DNA from: Ipomoea triloba
Lineage: Eukaryota > Streptophyta > Magnoliopsida > Solanales > Convolvulaceae
Direction: 5' to 3'
DNA: 64,000 nucleotides
Assembly: GCF_003576645.1 (NCBI RefSeq)
Contig: NC_044917.1
Location: 2,169,923 to 2,233,922, forward strand
The notes below the pieces were generated by a model that was given only the letters and a program-made list of their open reading frames with translations, ran no database searches and was not told where the DNA came from. How positions within the stretch are numbered: the first letter of the stretch is position 1; each line of letters begins with the position of its first letter. The position numbers and the translations under genes are program-made. Below are positions 49,974-61,200 of the stretch, piece after piece.

Positions 49974-51009
49974 AGCCGTTGGATCTTTGAGGATATCCTC
50001 TCCTAAGTCCTAAAGTGTCGATGGTACGATGATCGGATTACGGGCTTTGCCGACTTATATATGTAATGAACTTGTTGCGGGCTGTACTGTAGGCTACTAC
50101 TTGTGTGTGAAAAGCCCGAGTTGCCCTTTGCCCATAGATAGAATTAATATAATGTTCCTAAATTTGAATAATTCTCAAATTTGTTTCCTTAAACCAAACG
50201 TCAGTACGTGACAATAAGGGTGTAAAGTTAGTCAGTCACTCAGATTTCGCTGAAGATTTTACTAAATCTTACAGTATATTTTGATAATTTACTAATTTTA
50301 CAATATTTTATATTGAGAGTGTAAAGTTAATCTTAGGTTTCGTTGAAATGACATGTTCAATCCCACACAGCATAAATTAGCTAATTGGTTAATAGTCCTA
50401 ATTTGGTTGAGTATTTAAACCCCACAGATAATTTAGGGACTAGGAAATGTCATTTCCCTTATTTTTAAAAAGAACAAGAATTGCACCATAATCTTGTGAT
50501 ATTTAAAATGTGTTTCAATGGAACTATTATTATTATTTTTTAAGATGACGAGAAAAACACGCAAATATCGGTATGCACTAGCAAATTAAACACATGTAAT
50601 ATCTCATAAAGTAAAATTATTTAACTTTTAAATTAATTAATTAGTTGAGTTGTGGTCACAGACTTCCTTAGGGGAAATTGGGCTGCTTTTGAAATTTTGG
50701 AAACATTGTCCCTCATTTGGGCTTGAGATTTTACAATTGAGATACTCTAAACTGACAATTTCTTTTTAAATGCATTATGAGGAAATCATATTGGGCTCGC
50801 ATCTAACAAATTAGACCATGTTTTATAGCCCAATGCATAATGGGAATAAAACTGTTTTAATTTTTAAGAGAAATCTTTCGTTTTGGTATTTATTATGAAA
50901 TGGAATAATATTATATGACATATTAATTGAGAATTAACATTGCAAAATAAATGAATAACCGGCTACTTATATAAGCTCAGTATGGTAGCCCTTCCCATAA
51001 GTTTGGGCA

Positions 51010-51565
51010 AATTATGCTGTAAGGTGGACCTGGGTCCAAAACTACGTCACTTTTGTCTTCTTTTTTTTTTTTTTTTTTTTTTAAATTAGTAAACATATTA
51101 CTGAATATAGAGTTGTTCAAAAATATGTGAATGTAGAGGTTTCAAAGTGTGAATGTAGAGTATAGAAATCATGAATGTAGATTTATAATTGTGTGAATGT
51201 AGAGTTGCCCAGAAATGTGTGAATGTGGAGGTTTCAAATTGTGAATATGAAATATAGAAATCGTGAATGTAGAGTTATGCATGTGTGTTTCTGTAATAGA
51301 GTTAAGAAGTTCTAGCAACTTGTACCCCTGTAATGTGTGAATGTGGAGTATAGGACCTGTGAATATAGAGTTTTGAATGTGTGAATGTAGAGTTTACAAA
51401 TTGTGAATGTAAAGTATAGTTACTAAACATATAATCCTGTAATGTGTGAATGTGGAGTTTACAAACTGTGAATGTAGAGTATAGTGTATGTGAATGTAAA
51501 GTATAGTGTATGTAAATGTAGACCCAGGTCTACCTTGCAAGGTGGACCTGAGTCCACGGCATAAC
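51010..51565. mobile_element. Element with AAGGTGGACCTGGGTCC termini and GTGAATGTAGAG repeats
   Basis: The left end (about 51010-51035) reads TTATGC, then AAGGTGGACCTGGGTCC. The right end (about 51520-51565) carries an inverted GACCCAGGTCTACCTT and a further GGTGGACCTGAGTCC before GGCATAA. Between them is a poly-T run and at least twelve degenerate units of GTGAATGTAGAG separated by variable spacers. No ORF. Likely a non-autonomous DNA transposon with an internal minisatellite. Confidence 0.7.
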
Positions 51566-52635
51566 AACCCATAAATTTGAGCATTATTTTAAATTCACAT
51601 TGTATATGTAAGAGGACATTAAAGTCACATTATTTTTATATGTTAGATATGTGGGTTGTTAGTTGATTGGAGCAGTGAGTTTGACTATTTGATAGCATTA
51701 GCTAATTGTAAAAAGATGTTTGGTAAATTAAATGTTAATTGATACCTGATTACATGCAAAATGATTTTTCTCAAAAAGTTTATCGAAAAGTTACTTTGAC
51801 TAGCTTTTTGAATTTTAACATTTTGGAGCAATAAACTGTTAAAAAATTAATTAATCAAATACTCATATTGATTGTTTAACTAAGTCAAACAGATCAAAAT
51901 TGACTAATAAGCTAATTATGTTATCTAACATGACCATTATGATATAACTTGACCAAATTCAGAGGAAATAAAGATTGATGGCTCACAATATCAACAATTG
52001 CATCATGACCATTATTGGATCATATAATGTGATCGAGATAGTACTAGTGAAACCTTAGGTGATTATTTTGTGGTTTGTCTGCTTGTGATAATGGATAATG
52101 ACATAAAATCTTCAAGATTGTGGTTCTATATATGTTCTTACTCCAATTATTATGATAGTTAGGTATATCCCAAAGAGCCAATAGTAATTTACTACGAGTA
52201 AAATTTAGATTGTGCGGATAGATATTGTTTAACTATTAGTTGCAAACCAAACTAATAACCATCATTGCATATATCCATTTATAAATTTGTAAGTGCCCTA
52301 ATTTACTTTTAGTAGTGCATAAAAATACACCACAAGTTTATACTATATGTCACTGTTATAATTTAAGATTGTCTTAACGTTATACAAATGCTCAGGTTCA
52401 GTTCAATAGAATTGAGGATCGAATTGACACTGAATTTGTTAAATCCAACAAATTAATACATTTGTTTTAGAGTAGCTAGGTCTTGTGTGAGACCATCTCA
52501 CATAAAAAAATTGTAATAATATTTAGTTAAAAATATAGGAAAAGGTCAAATTAGTTACCAGGGCCGGTCCAAACATTTTGGAGGCCCTGGACGAAATTAA
52601 AAAAAATGGGCCCAATTAATTATACCCTCATTATT

Positions 52636-52747
52636 TTTTTTATTCTTATCTTTTGAATGCTAGTGACTCTCTTACAATGGCTTGAACCCACTCCTCCCAC
52701 ATGGGGGGTGCAACCGGATGCCACTAGACCACAAGGTCATTGGCAGC
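52636..52747 (-). mobile_element. tRNA-derived SINE nested in the hAT relic, with 15-bp target duplication
   Basis: On the minus strand: box A TGGTCTAGTGG (52721-52731), box B GGTTCAAGCC (52679-52688) and an A-rich tail (T-run at 52636-52641). A perfect direct repeat TATACCCTCATTATT flanks it (52621-52635 and 52748-52762). About 112 bp, apparently full length. Confidence 0.88.
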
Positions 52748-53339
52748 TATACCCTCATTATTTACTAGTTACTACATTATCATCACCACTCAAATTATCT
52801 ATACACTCATTAACATAGTCTTGGTCACTTAATTTTTCTTTAGATTGTTTCGAATTTTCATTAGATGATTCTGATTTTTTGAAAATTTTTTTTATAGCTC
52901 CTCTTTGTGATTCTATTAGCTGCTCTACTTGTTTTTTTTTTTTTTTCACTCCCAAATAAATTCTTTTTAGCTAACATTATATAAAGACAAAACAAATTAC
53001 AAATATAATAAAACATACAAGTTACAACGGACAATGGGCCCAAACGGGCAAACAAAATAACAATCGTTGATCGTCGACGAAGATGCGAGGATGAATTGAA
53101 TTGGGAAAAAATTTTATTGAAGAAGACGAATGGGTTAGCCGATTAGGGTGTCGATTCTAATAGATAATTAGGTGTCCCCGTGTCGATTCTATTTCTAAAT
53201 TTATTTAATTAAGCGTCGATTCCAGCTTCCTGCAGTCCCATCTATTCTTATTTTTTTTGTTTTCTAATATAATTATAACACTAATTTTTTGTTTTCTAAT
53301 ATAACTTTAACACTAATTATAACACTATAATATATACAT

Positions 53340-53352
53340 ACATATATATATA

Positions 53353-53390
<38 letters not shown>

Positions 53391-53404
53391 AATGTGTGTG
53401 TGTG
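53340..53404. repeat. Mixed (AT)n/(GT)n microsatellite
   Basis: Alternating ATATAT and GTGTGT tracts inside the hAT relic. Confidence 0.9.
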
Positions 53405-54056
53405 TGGATGGCCCCCTTCTAGCATGGGGCCCTGGGCGGTCGCCCATCCCGCCCGTGCTCAGGACCGGCCCTTTAAAAATACAAATTTGAGTCATCCAAC
53501 TCAAACAAAGTGCAATTATGTCTATATATTGTCCAAAACTATGTAATTTGATCAAATTAGAGAGAGAGAGAGAGAGAAACCCCACCCCCTCCCCATCTTC
53601 ACCTCTGGCATTGAGACGAAACGTTTTCTTCGTCTTAGGTGGAAGACGAAGGTGGGGAAGAGGGTGATGTTTTCTGATTTTTTTTAATTTCTTATTTTTA
53701 AATAAATTTAAAAATAATAAAAATTTAATAAGATGATCACACCATGTCAGCGATGACATGAGTATCAAGTCAAATTTGATCAAATTGTATAACTTTGGAC
53801 AAATTAGGAATCTAATTACACTTTTTTTAGTTGGATTGTCCAATTATACTTTTGTGTATAGTTTGATGACTAATTTGAACATTTTTCTTTGGACATATAA
53901 AATATATTATATCTTAGATAAAAATTACACGTTTCACATGAGGCGATATATATTACATCAGACTTATTCTTGTTTTTATGTACTCCGTAATTTTTTAGTG
54001 GGGGCCCTCTTGACAAGTGGTGATAGGTGGGAGGTACAAGAAGCCAACAAGGAGTC

Positions 54057-54063
54057 TATAAAT
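54057..54063 (+). promoter_or_regulatory. Candidate TATA box of the MIR172 transcript
   Basis: TATAAAT in the context GAGTCTATAAATG, about 530 bases upstream of the star arm. It is the best TATA match upstream of the hairpin; the transcription start would fall near 54090. Not proven. Confidence 0.4.
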
Positions 54064-54447
54064 GTGTGTAAGTGTGATTCCAAAGTTCTTTCAATTCATT
54101 CAACTTGTGTCACCAATCTAGTTCTTACCCCCTCGAATGCATATAGGCATATATAGCTCTCTTCCTCAAAAGAAATATATCCCTCATTCCCTTTCTAATA
54201 TACTAACCTCCCTCTTTTCTATATATGCATATACATATCAATATCGAATCTTTCTCATTTTTATAATATATAATTCTAGGTTTTTGAATCAATTAAATCT
54301 TTGTCCATTCAATTCTATCATCAATTTTTTTCTCTGTATTGTCAGATTTCTCATCTTATCAACAGATTTGGTGCATGCCCATGACTGGGTTTAAACCAAT
54401 ATCTCTACATTTAGGGTTCTTCCTGCCCATCAATTCTAAATCTTTGA

Positions 54448-54475
54448 TATATATATATATATAGAGAGAGAGAGA
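54448..54475. repeat. (AT)n(AG)n microsatellite upstream of the miR172 hairpin
   Basis: ATATAT run followed by GAGAGA. A second (AT)n lies at about 54523-54545. Both are in the presumed primary transcript. Confidence 0.85.
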
Positions 54476-54569
54476 TGTATTCGATATATATATCACCATT
54501 ATTCAATTGAGATTAGGCAGCCATATATATATATATATATATATTATGGGTTTTGTCGTGCATGGAGGA

Positions 54570-54730
54570 GCAGCGCAGTCGTTGGTTTGCAGGTGCAGCA
54601 TCATCAAGATTCACCTACAAAATCAATCTGGCTATATATATATATATATATATGTCATACATATGTAAGCTCCCAGGTTTGTACAGTACGAGAATCTTGA
54701 TGATGCTGCATCAGCAAACAATGGCTTACA
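54570..54730 (+). ncRNA. MIR172: MIR172 precursor (mature 54691-54711, star 54595-54615)
   Basis: The 3' arm holds the 21-nt mature miR172 (starts AGAATCTTGATGATGCTG, ends CAT), identical to the Arabidopsis miR172a/b form. The 5' arm holds the star sequence (starts GCAGCATCATCAAGATTC), offset as expected for a 2-nt overhang. The stem extends outward (GTTTGC with GCAAAC) and inward (CCTACAAA with TTTGTA). The terminal loop contains an (AT)n run at about 54633-54652. miR172 represses AP2-class transcription factors by cleavage and translation inhibition, promoting phase change and flowering and setting floral organ identity. The primary transcript probably spans about 54.09 to beyond 55 kb. Confidence 0.96.
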
Positions 54731-54894
54731 TATATTTTCGCAAGAATGCTATAAATATGGCTCTGGGAAAGGGCACTTCACAGGCTTGAATTGGTGGCTC
54801 TTTTTTCATTTCTTATTTCTTAATGTCTTGTTTTCAGCTTCTGCATTGATCATTTCATTAATCTGCAGATCAATTAACATCTCAATCATTCTAC

Positions 54895-54925
<31 letters not shown>

Positions 54926-56399
54926 CATGGATTTTCAGCTGTTGATGATGACTTCGGGTGTTTCTTTTTTTCACTCCGGACCCGCTTTCAGTACTAGGTA
55001 TTTCTCTTCCTCTCAGTAAGAGCACAAATGACAAGTAGTCAAGCTCAAGTTAGGTAAGGAGCTTATTATCCCAAAAGTTAGCACAATAGATTAAAAGAAA
55101 AAAGAAATTTAATTTATGTATTACTTCGCAGTCTCTGATGAAATTGATATACAATTGTGTTAGTTTCACTCTTTATTTGCTCCACTGAACAAATTAAAAT
55201 CCGGCAACATGACCCATTATTATAACAACTGTGGATTCATATATATTAAGATTTCAGACTGGAGTTAAACTAGTTTACCTCATTGTAATAGTTTTTTACT
55301 AGGGTCATGAAGCTAGTTTTACACTAAGCAACTCTGAACTTTATGATCTCATGAATCAAAATTTCAGACAGAAGATGAAAGGTAGATTACTAATTAAGAT
55401 TGAATTCAATGATGTGTATGTTCTTTTCATACTTCACTGTACATGATCAACTATGATTGCATATGTTCAAGTACTTATCGTTATTCCTCCCAAAATCACA
55501 CACAAATTTTCACCAGATCAAAGCTTTTCTATAAATTTTATGATGCTGATAAGAGGTTTGGCATTTTCTGTGTATTCATTCCTATTGGATCTGTCAAAAG
55601 GCAAGAAATTAATCTTTTTGGTACCATCCATTTGGAGTTCAATGTATCTGTCTGTGTTTGTGTGTGTATTAATATATGTTCCAAGAGCATGCAAAACAGC
55701 AAAAAGATACTATATGATGAGGGGAACTCTCACCTAAATTTGCCAAAGACCTTGTGGTCAAGCGGGCTTCAGTGGAGGCAATATTGACTCGTTGAGCTTC
55801 AATAGGTTGAAAAAGTATATATGGACAAATACTATATGTAACAGGGTCAATAGTACTAAGAAAAAAAGCTGTGTATATTGTCCTTATTCCTTAAACCTAG
55901 GTTATGAATTATCACCAAAATATGATCTAACTTAGTTTTACTTTAACGATCACTTCAAGTATGTACTACAACCTAATTTTGCACTGTGAACTATGCTTTG
56001 AAGCTTTGAATACAATAGTACATGTCACTACCAAAAATGTTTTATCAAAAAGCTAAGCATCACTTTATGTCACCGTATAATGGTTTCACACGTCTATGTT
56101 ATTGTTACACGCATCTTTATTGTTAAAGTTGTGTATGTATAATTAGTGGATGTAAAATTGACACGTTTTTACGTGTAAGTGATATGAAATTAGTGAATAT
56201 GAAACTGACACACTTCTGCCTTAGCAGCCGTTGAAGTAAAGAACAATCTAAAGCTCCACATGAGTGGAGGAGTTGGAGACAAAAACAGTGCTGTCATGGT
56301 ACAAAAACCAGATGGAAAGTCGTGAATAATGTTGCTTGAAGGTCCACTGAAAAGAGATGCCCAAAAGGAAAAAACAATGTCATAAACGTTGTACTGATC

Positions 56400-56627
56400 A
56401 TGAATTGCATATCACCAAACAATCAATATAAGTTTGAAAAGGAAATTAAATGTTCATCATTTCAACCAAATGTTGTGGCATTAAGTTTAGGTTATTATTG
56501 GGAGGCTCTTACATTGATCAAGAGACATGGCGTGAGCAGAATCCAAGTCGAATCGAACGCACTTCAAATCGTTCAAAATTTAAAGCATAGTGATGACGAT
56601 TCATTTGTTTATTGTACTTTGATTTGA
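56400..56627 (+). pseudogene. RNase H-like (RVT_3) fragment
   Basis: The stretch WEALTLIKRHGVSRIQVESN then ALQIVQNL resembles the middle of plant retroelement RNase H domains (E.LAL......I..VE.DS...V..L). The first catalytic strand and the HxxRxxNxxAD end are missing. It is short and diverged, so the call is tentative. Confidence 0.4.
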
Positions 56628-57041
56628 ATTAATGCTGTTTGTTTTTCTCTAAAAAAAGTTTAGGTTTTTTTTTTTTTTTCTTTTTAGAACAAAAAAAAAA
56701 AAAAAAAAGAGTTTAGGTTATTACTTGAAAATTTAATGTTGTTGTAATGCCAGCGCAGTGAGACCGACAGGAAATACGTAAATTAGCATCTTCACAATGT
56801 TGTCAGATGAGACCAGAGAGTTGAATTTCATTGGATAAGAATTGTACGGACCTGTCAAGTGGGTGTTTAAAAGATCCAAGGATTTCCATATGCCTATATA
56901 GGAGGTGAATAATGGTCTCAAAACTTTAGACGGTTAAGACTTTGGGTTCTATTTATTGACGTTATTGTCTCCATCGCTCGTACTATACTTTAAAAAAAAA
57001 AGAAAAAAAGTTCGTACTATACTTACTCAGCTGAAAACAAC

Positions 57042-57084
57042 CTTTCGTTCTAAAAATATCTTTTTCACTGGTTTAGAACGAAAG
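57042..57084. repeat. Short perfect inverted repeat (13-bp arms)
   Basis: CTTTCGTTCTAAA (57042-57054) and its exact reverse complement at 57072-57084 with a 17-base spacer. No downstream U-tract gene context. Confidence 0.75.
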
Positions 57085-58189
57085 TTTCATCTTCATTGCT
57101 ATCATCAGTAACTTTCTGAGGACACTGTAAGAACGTTTTCACCTTAATCCTTTTGCTTTTGCAAAGAAAAAGTTTATTTTTCTTGAAATGGTCCACCGAC
57201 ATTCTATGCTTCTTAATTACAGCTTATGAATACTTCACTGTCATAGATTCATTGTTTGATTTACTGTATATAATATTGTTTGGCTTCTGGAAAATGAACC
57301 AAAAAAAGAAAACATGTTTTTACACTCTTGTCCATGAGAATGGACAACAAGGACATGACAAAAAAAAAAAAAAAACACTTTTTTTTTTTTTTTTGTGTGT
57401 TGGACGGTAGGGTAAGAAACTAAACTTGATTTTAGGTGACAAGGGAATTGAAGTATGCACAAAGTACCATCTAGGCTCGATAATTATATTTCATCCCCTC
57501 GATTAATTCTTTTGGGACTTTTGAGGTTAATTTTTTTTATTTTTATTATTTTTATTATTATTATTTAAGAATGTGGTTTATAACTTTGTGGTTACTTTTA
57601 TAATATTCTCTGTGATTTTAACTAGTAATATTATAATTGAGTGAGATAAATTTACAATTATAATTAAGTGGTTAAATACTTAAGTGTTCAATTATGTAGA
57701 TTTTATTTATAATTTTAGAAATTAATTGATTGTATTATATGAAATGTGGTGTTGATTGTCATGTAAGTGTCGAAAAAATATAGTTATGACTTATGAGAGA
57801 GTTATAGGGGTAAAAAATTTGACATCCAAGTCGGTACCACTTAACTACAAAAATTTAACCTTTATTACGTTTTTGTTACTTAGTTATATTTTTTTTACTT
57901 AATAATAAGCGTTACATCTAAAAATTTTCTTCATTCCAAGTTGGTTATATGGATTGGAACTTGATCTAATCTAATGTTGTGTGGGCACTTATGTTAGTTA
58001 TGTATAATGTTAAAATAGATATTTGGCATGTTTTATGGGCCTCAGCTCATGTGCTACATCCGTTTCTTTTCGATCCAACTCGTGCTTGGCCCAAACCTTA
58101 AAAAATTTATGTTTGGACATCTAAGTAATGAAATTGTTTGTATTTTATTTTTTTATTTTTTAATAACGGACTTGATCGAAAAAGCATTG

Positions 58190-58432
58190 GCATGAATTCA
58201 ACTCGTGATATCCACTTAATCATTTTTTTTGGAGCAAAATTTTATAGTCATTTTTACACTACTGTGCAGTGCGACGGCCAAGTACGTGTAGTCGTGATTT
58301 GCATAAATGATGCAAATTTTATCTAACTCCATTCGATAATTTCTTTCGGGCAAAATTTGCAATCAGTTTCACACTACTGTGCAGTGCGACGGCCACGTGG
58401 ACGGCATAAACGAAGCAAACCTTATCTAAATG
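58190..58432. repeat. Diverged tandem duplication, period 115 bp
   Basis: ACACTACTGTGCAGTGCGAC followed by GGCCA occurs at 58256 and again at 58371. Flanking blocks (GCAAAATTT, CATAAA.GA.GCAAA, TTATCTAA) also repeat in order. Confidence 0.85.
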
Positions 58433-60652
58433 GTGTCATTATGTATGTATGTATAATGTATGTCATTTTCAGATGAAAGAGTTTCGTGAGACACACATGA
58501 TGGAAGGGGAGAATCTGGGAGCTGAGATTCATTTAGGAATCATTTGCTTTAATTAATGTGGTCGAGTATCATATTCTGTAGTGGTCCTAGACTGCTGCCT
58601 CATTCGTCCAACAATTTTTAGTGGTTTTCTTAATCAGATTAATGGGCACTAATTAGGGGTTAAGATTGAGTATCGTGATCCTTGCCCACAAAAGTAAAAT
58701 CACTCCTCTAATGGCTCTTATATCTTGGCCAAACAAAATAGTATAGGATAAATCACAGCACCGTGACTTAAATAAGAATATGATATCCACAATGAGTTCA
58801 CTACATTAGGTGTAACTTATACATTGCGGCTGCCAGAACTCATAAGTATATGAGATATGGATGCAAGTCTGAACTTTCACCAGAGAATGTACTTTCCCTT
58901 CTCTATCTTCATCTTCTCCCATTTTCCAGAGGAAATAATACAAATTGAATGAGATTGGCTAGAGAAGAATATAGAATTTCTTAATGTCAAACAATATAAT
59001 GGTAGCAAATATTTATGCATCTAAGATTACGAATAAAATCTTGAATAATGGAAATGTAAGAAAGTTGTAGGTTGATGATGATAACCACGATAGTGGTTGG
59101 TAAGCGGACCATTAATACAATTGTAAAGTTTGATGCATGACTTTTGCCATGATAAAAAGTTTTAAGCTAACTAAGCTTTTCTCAAGCATAAGTCAAACTT
59201 TGGAGATGCAACTTGAGCTGAATTCGCCTAGGATGAGTCTCATAGTAATTATGATACTGAACTTATTTTGTTTAAAAAATATTACCCTAATTTATAAATA
59301 ACTCGTATTGAAAAAAGAAATTATATTATGAATGTGTAATGGTCCTAGACTCCTAACTAACTCGTCAAACAATTGTTTTTTAATATAAATATTTTATATT
59401 TTTATATATTTGAGAAAATTGAAAATTACGTTCCTCTCTTATATTATATCATCACATACATACTATATTAGATTATAAAATGTGATATTATATTATAATT
59501 AAAATGTCTACCTTAGCTTTGACCATTGAGGTATGATATGTAAGCATGATCCAAAAGCAAGGATACTTTTACTTCGTCCAAGTTATGATGTCATTCATGC
59601 TTTAAATTTTGATAAATTAAGAGGCATATAGATATGTTACATGTTGTACGTCATGTATCACTAATGAATTTAAAAAAAAAAAAATCATTTTTGAGAATCA
59701 TTAATCTACTAAGAAACATGGTTTAATAGTTTGCTATTTAATATTGAGGTATGATATGTAAGCATGATCCAAAATCTTTTTTTTTTTTTTTTGGGGGGAT
59801 GTTAATGTTAGAGTCCAATTAAAATTTAATTTGTTGGAAAAGAAGAATTTGCTAGTATGCACATGCATGTTTATAATCATAACTGATAATAACATTTTTT
59901 AAAACTTTATTTTTATGCTTTATGTTTACATTTCTAAAATTAAATGTGAAAATTTAGAGTTCGAATCGATTGTTACATTATGAATCAGAGTTTAGCTAGA
60001 ATTTAAAAGTGCGATTTGAATTGACTAACTAATATTTTAAATTATCATATGACACTTCTGTTAACATTTTAAATGCATGATCATAGAATTGAAACTTGCA
60101 TAAAATAGATACTACTTTAATTTGATTTGAAAAATACAATAATTTAACGAACTTACTTAAAATCGAGTTAGCTAGCCCAAGTGGCATTCCTATCTGATCT
60201 CTTGTCTTCTTGTCAATCTTTTTCAGAGGGAAAACAATTGTACTGATTGAATATGGGAATATCAAAGAACAATATGGCGTTATTCAGACATTTTCTTTAT
60301 TATTGGATTACAATGTTGAATGCCGTGTGTAATATAAAATATGCATATATTAATTAGGGTTTGTTGTCAAAAAAAAATTAGGATTTTTGTGATCTGTCAA
60401 ATCCCAATTCCCTACAACAGTAGACCACGTGCAGATCACACAATTCGTCCGTTGCTATTATTGGCAACAAGAATTTACGGGCGAAATACTCTCATTTTTC
60501 GCATCTCATCATTCATGGAAATAATATTGGGAAATGGCACGTGCGATTTTATTTTTTCCTTTTATTTTATTTATTTTTAGTGTGAGAGATTTAATTTACA
60601 AATTATTTTGTAAAAGTGAAATTTAGTTTTTTTTTTTTTTGGAAAAAGTGAA

Positions 60653-61018
60653 TTTTTTTTTTTTGGATCAACAAGGGAGGGGGATACCCCGAGGGTGAGA
60701 CTAAAATTAGGAGGTCTCCCTCACTCTACGACACTGCATGACACGTATAAGGTCATTGTTGTACGCCTCATCACACTCAGGTGAGCAGGACGTGAATTCT
60801 TTCCACTCCACCCGTTGGACGTTACCTCTCATAGCTAAGGCATCCGCACTCCTGTTTTGCTCGCGATAGATAGCCCGATTGGAGATGTTTCAATTCTTTT
60901 CACACCAACATATTGCCTCATTCACAAGGTCACGAGCAATACCTCGAAGGTCTGCTTTCTCTTGAATCCACTTGATGGCCTCACTAGCATCCGCTTTGAT
61001 TTCCAAATCTCGGATTCC
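60653..61018 (-). mobile_element. 5'-truncated LINE insertion carrying an RNase H 3' end
   Basis: A 14-bp direct repeat TTGGAAAAAGTGAA flanks it (60639-60652 and 61019-61032). A T-run at 60653-60664 is the poly(A) tail on the minus strand. Inside, minus strand about 61018-60711 encodes an RNase H-like C-terminus (IRDLEIKADASEAIKWIQ ... IYREQNRSADALAMRG) interrupted by one in-frame TGA near 60890. The domain order and tail fit plant L1-type elements, and the copy is dead. Confidence 0.82.
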
Positions 61019-61034
61019 TTGGAAAAAGTGAAAT

Positions 61035-61100
61035 TTAATTAGTCTACTCCTTACTACATGGGAGTGTAAATCGGGTGTCACCAGACCACAAGATTTTTGG
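61035..61100 (-). mobile_element. Degenerate SINE copy next to the LINE
   Basis: The minus strand reads CTTGTGGTCTGGTGACACCC then GATTTACACTCCCATG, matching the SINE at 52636-52747 through box A and the inter-box region. Box B is lost. Confidence 0.55.
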
Positions 61101-61154
61101 CACAAGTAATTCAAATGTAACTTACGAGTAAAAGCTACATGTTTCTCTCATCAA

Positions 61155-61200
61155 AATAAATAAATAAATAAATAAAGAAGAAGAAGAAGAAGAAGAAGAT
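61155..61200. repeat. (AAAT)n(AAG)n microsatellite
   Basis: AATA tetranucleotides followed by eight or so AAG/GAA triplets. Confidence 0.9.

Larger units (their letters stand above)
52559..53473 (-). mobile_element. hAT-type element relic with ZMYM1-like transposase N-terminus
   Basis: Perfect 11-bp inverted ends AGGGCCGGTCC (52560-52570) and GGACCGGCCCT (53462-53472) bound 913 bp. Inside, minus strand 52758-52955 encodes KKKKKQVEQLIESQRGAIKK followed by IFKKSESS. This resembles the start of plant hAT transposases annotated as zinc finger MYM-type 1-like. The zinc-finger, catalytic and dimerisation parts are absent, so it cannot be autonomous. No convincing 8-bp target duplication remains. 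Confidence 0.7.
49974..54056. other. Transposon-rich spacer between the DVL-like gene and MIR172
   Basis: It contains the GTGAATGTAGAG element (51010-51565), a hAT-type relic (52559-53473) with a nested SINE, and otherwise AT-rich sequence. No intact protein gene recognised. Confidence 0.6.
55030..60638. other. Gene-free AT-rich region
   Basis: No recognisable intact gene. It includes RNase H-like debris (56400-56627), a 13-bp inverted repeat (57042-57084), a 115-bp tandem duplication (about 58200-58440) and many homopolymer runs. Short open frames have no domain or sensible composition. Confidence 0.6.

Noticed and set aside
49734..50006. Plus-strand frame with a hydrophobic stretch opposite the DVL-like gene
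   Set aside because: It begins at TTG, not ATG, and is antisense to a recognised RTF domain, so it is a shadow.
53325..53843. 172-codon minus-strand frame with HIYIYIYIY repeats
   Set aside because: Product of the AT/GT microsatellite and hAT relic end; no conserved domain.
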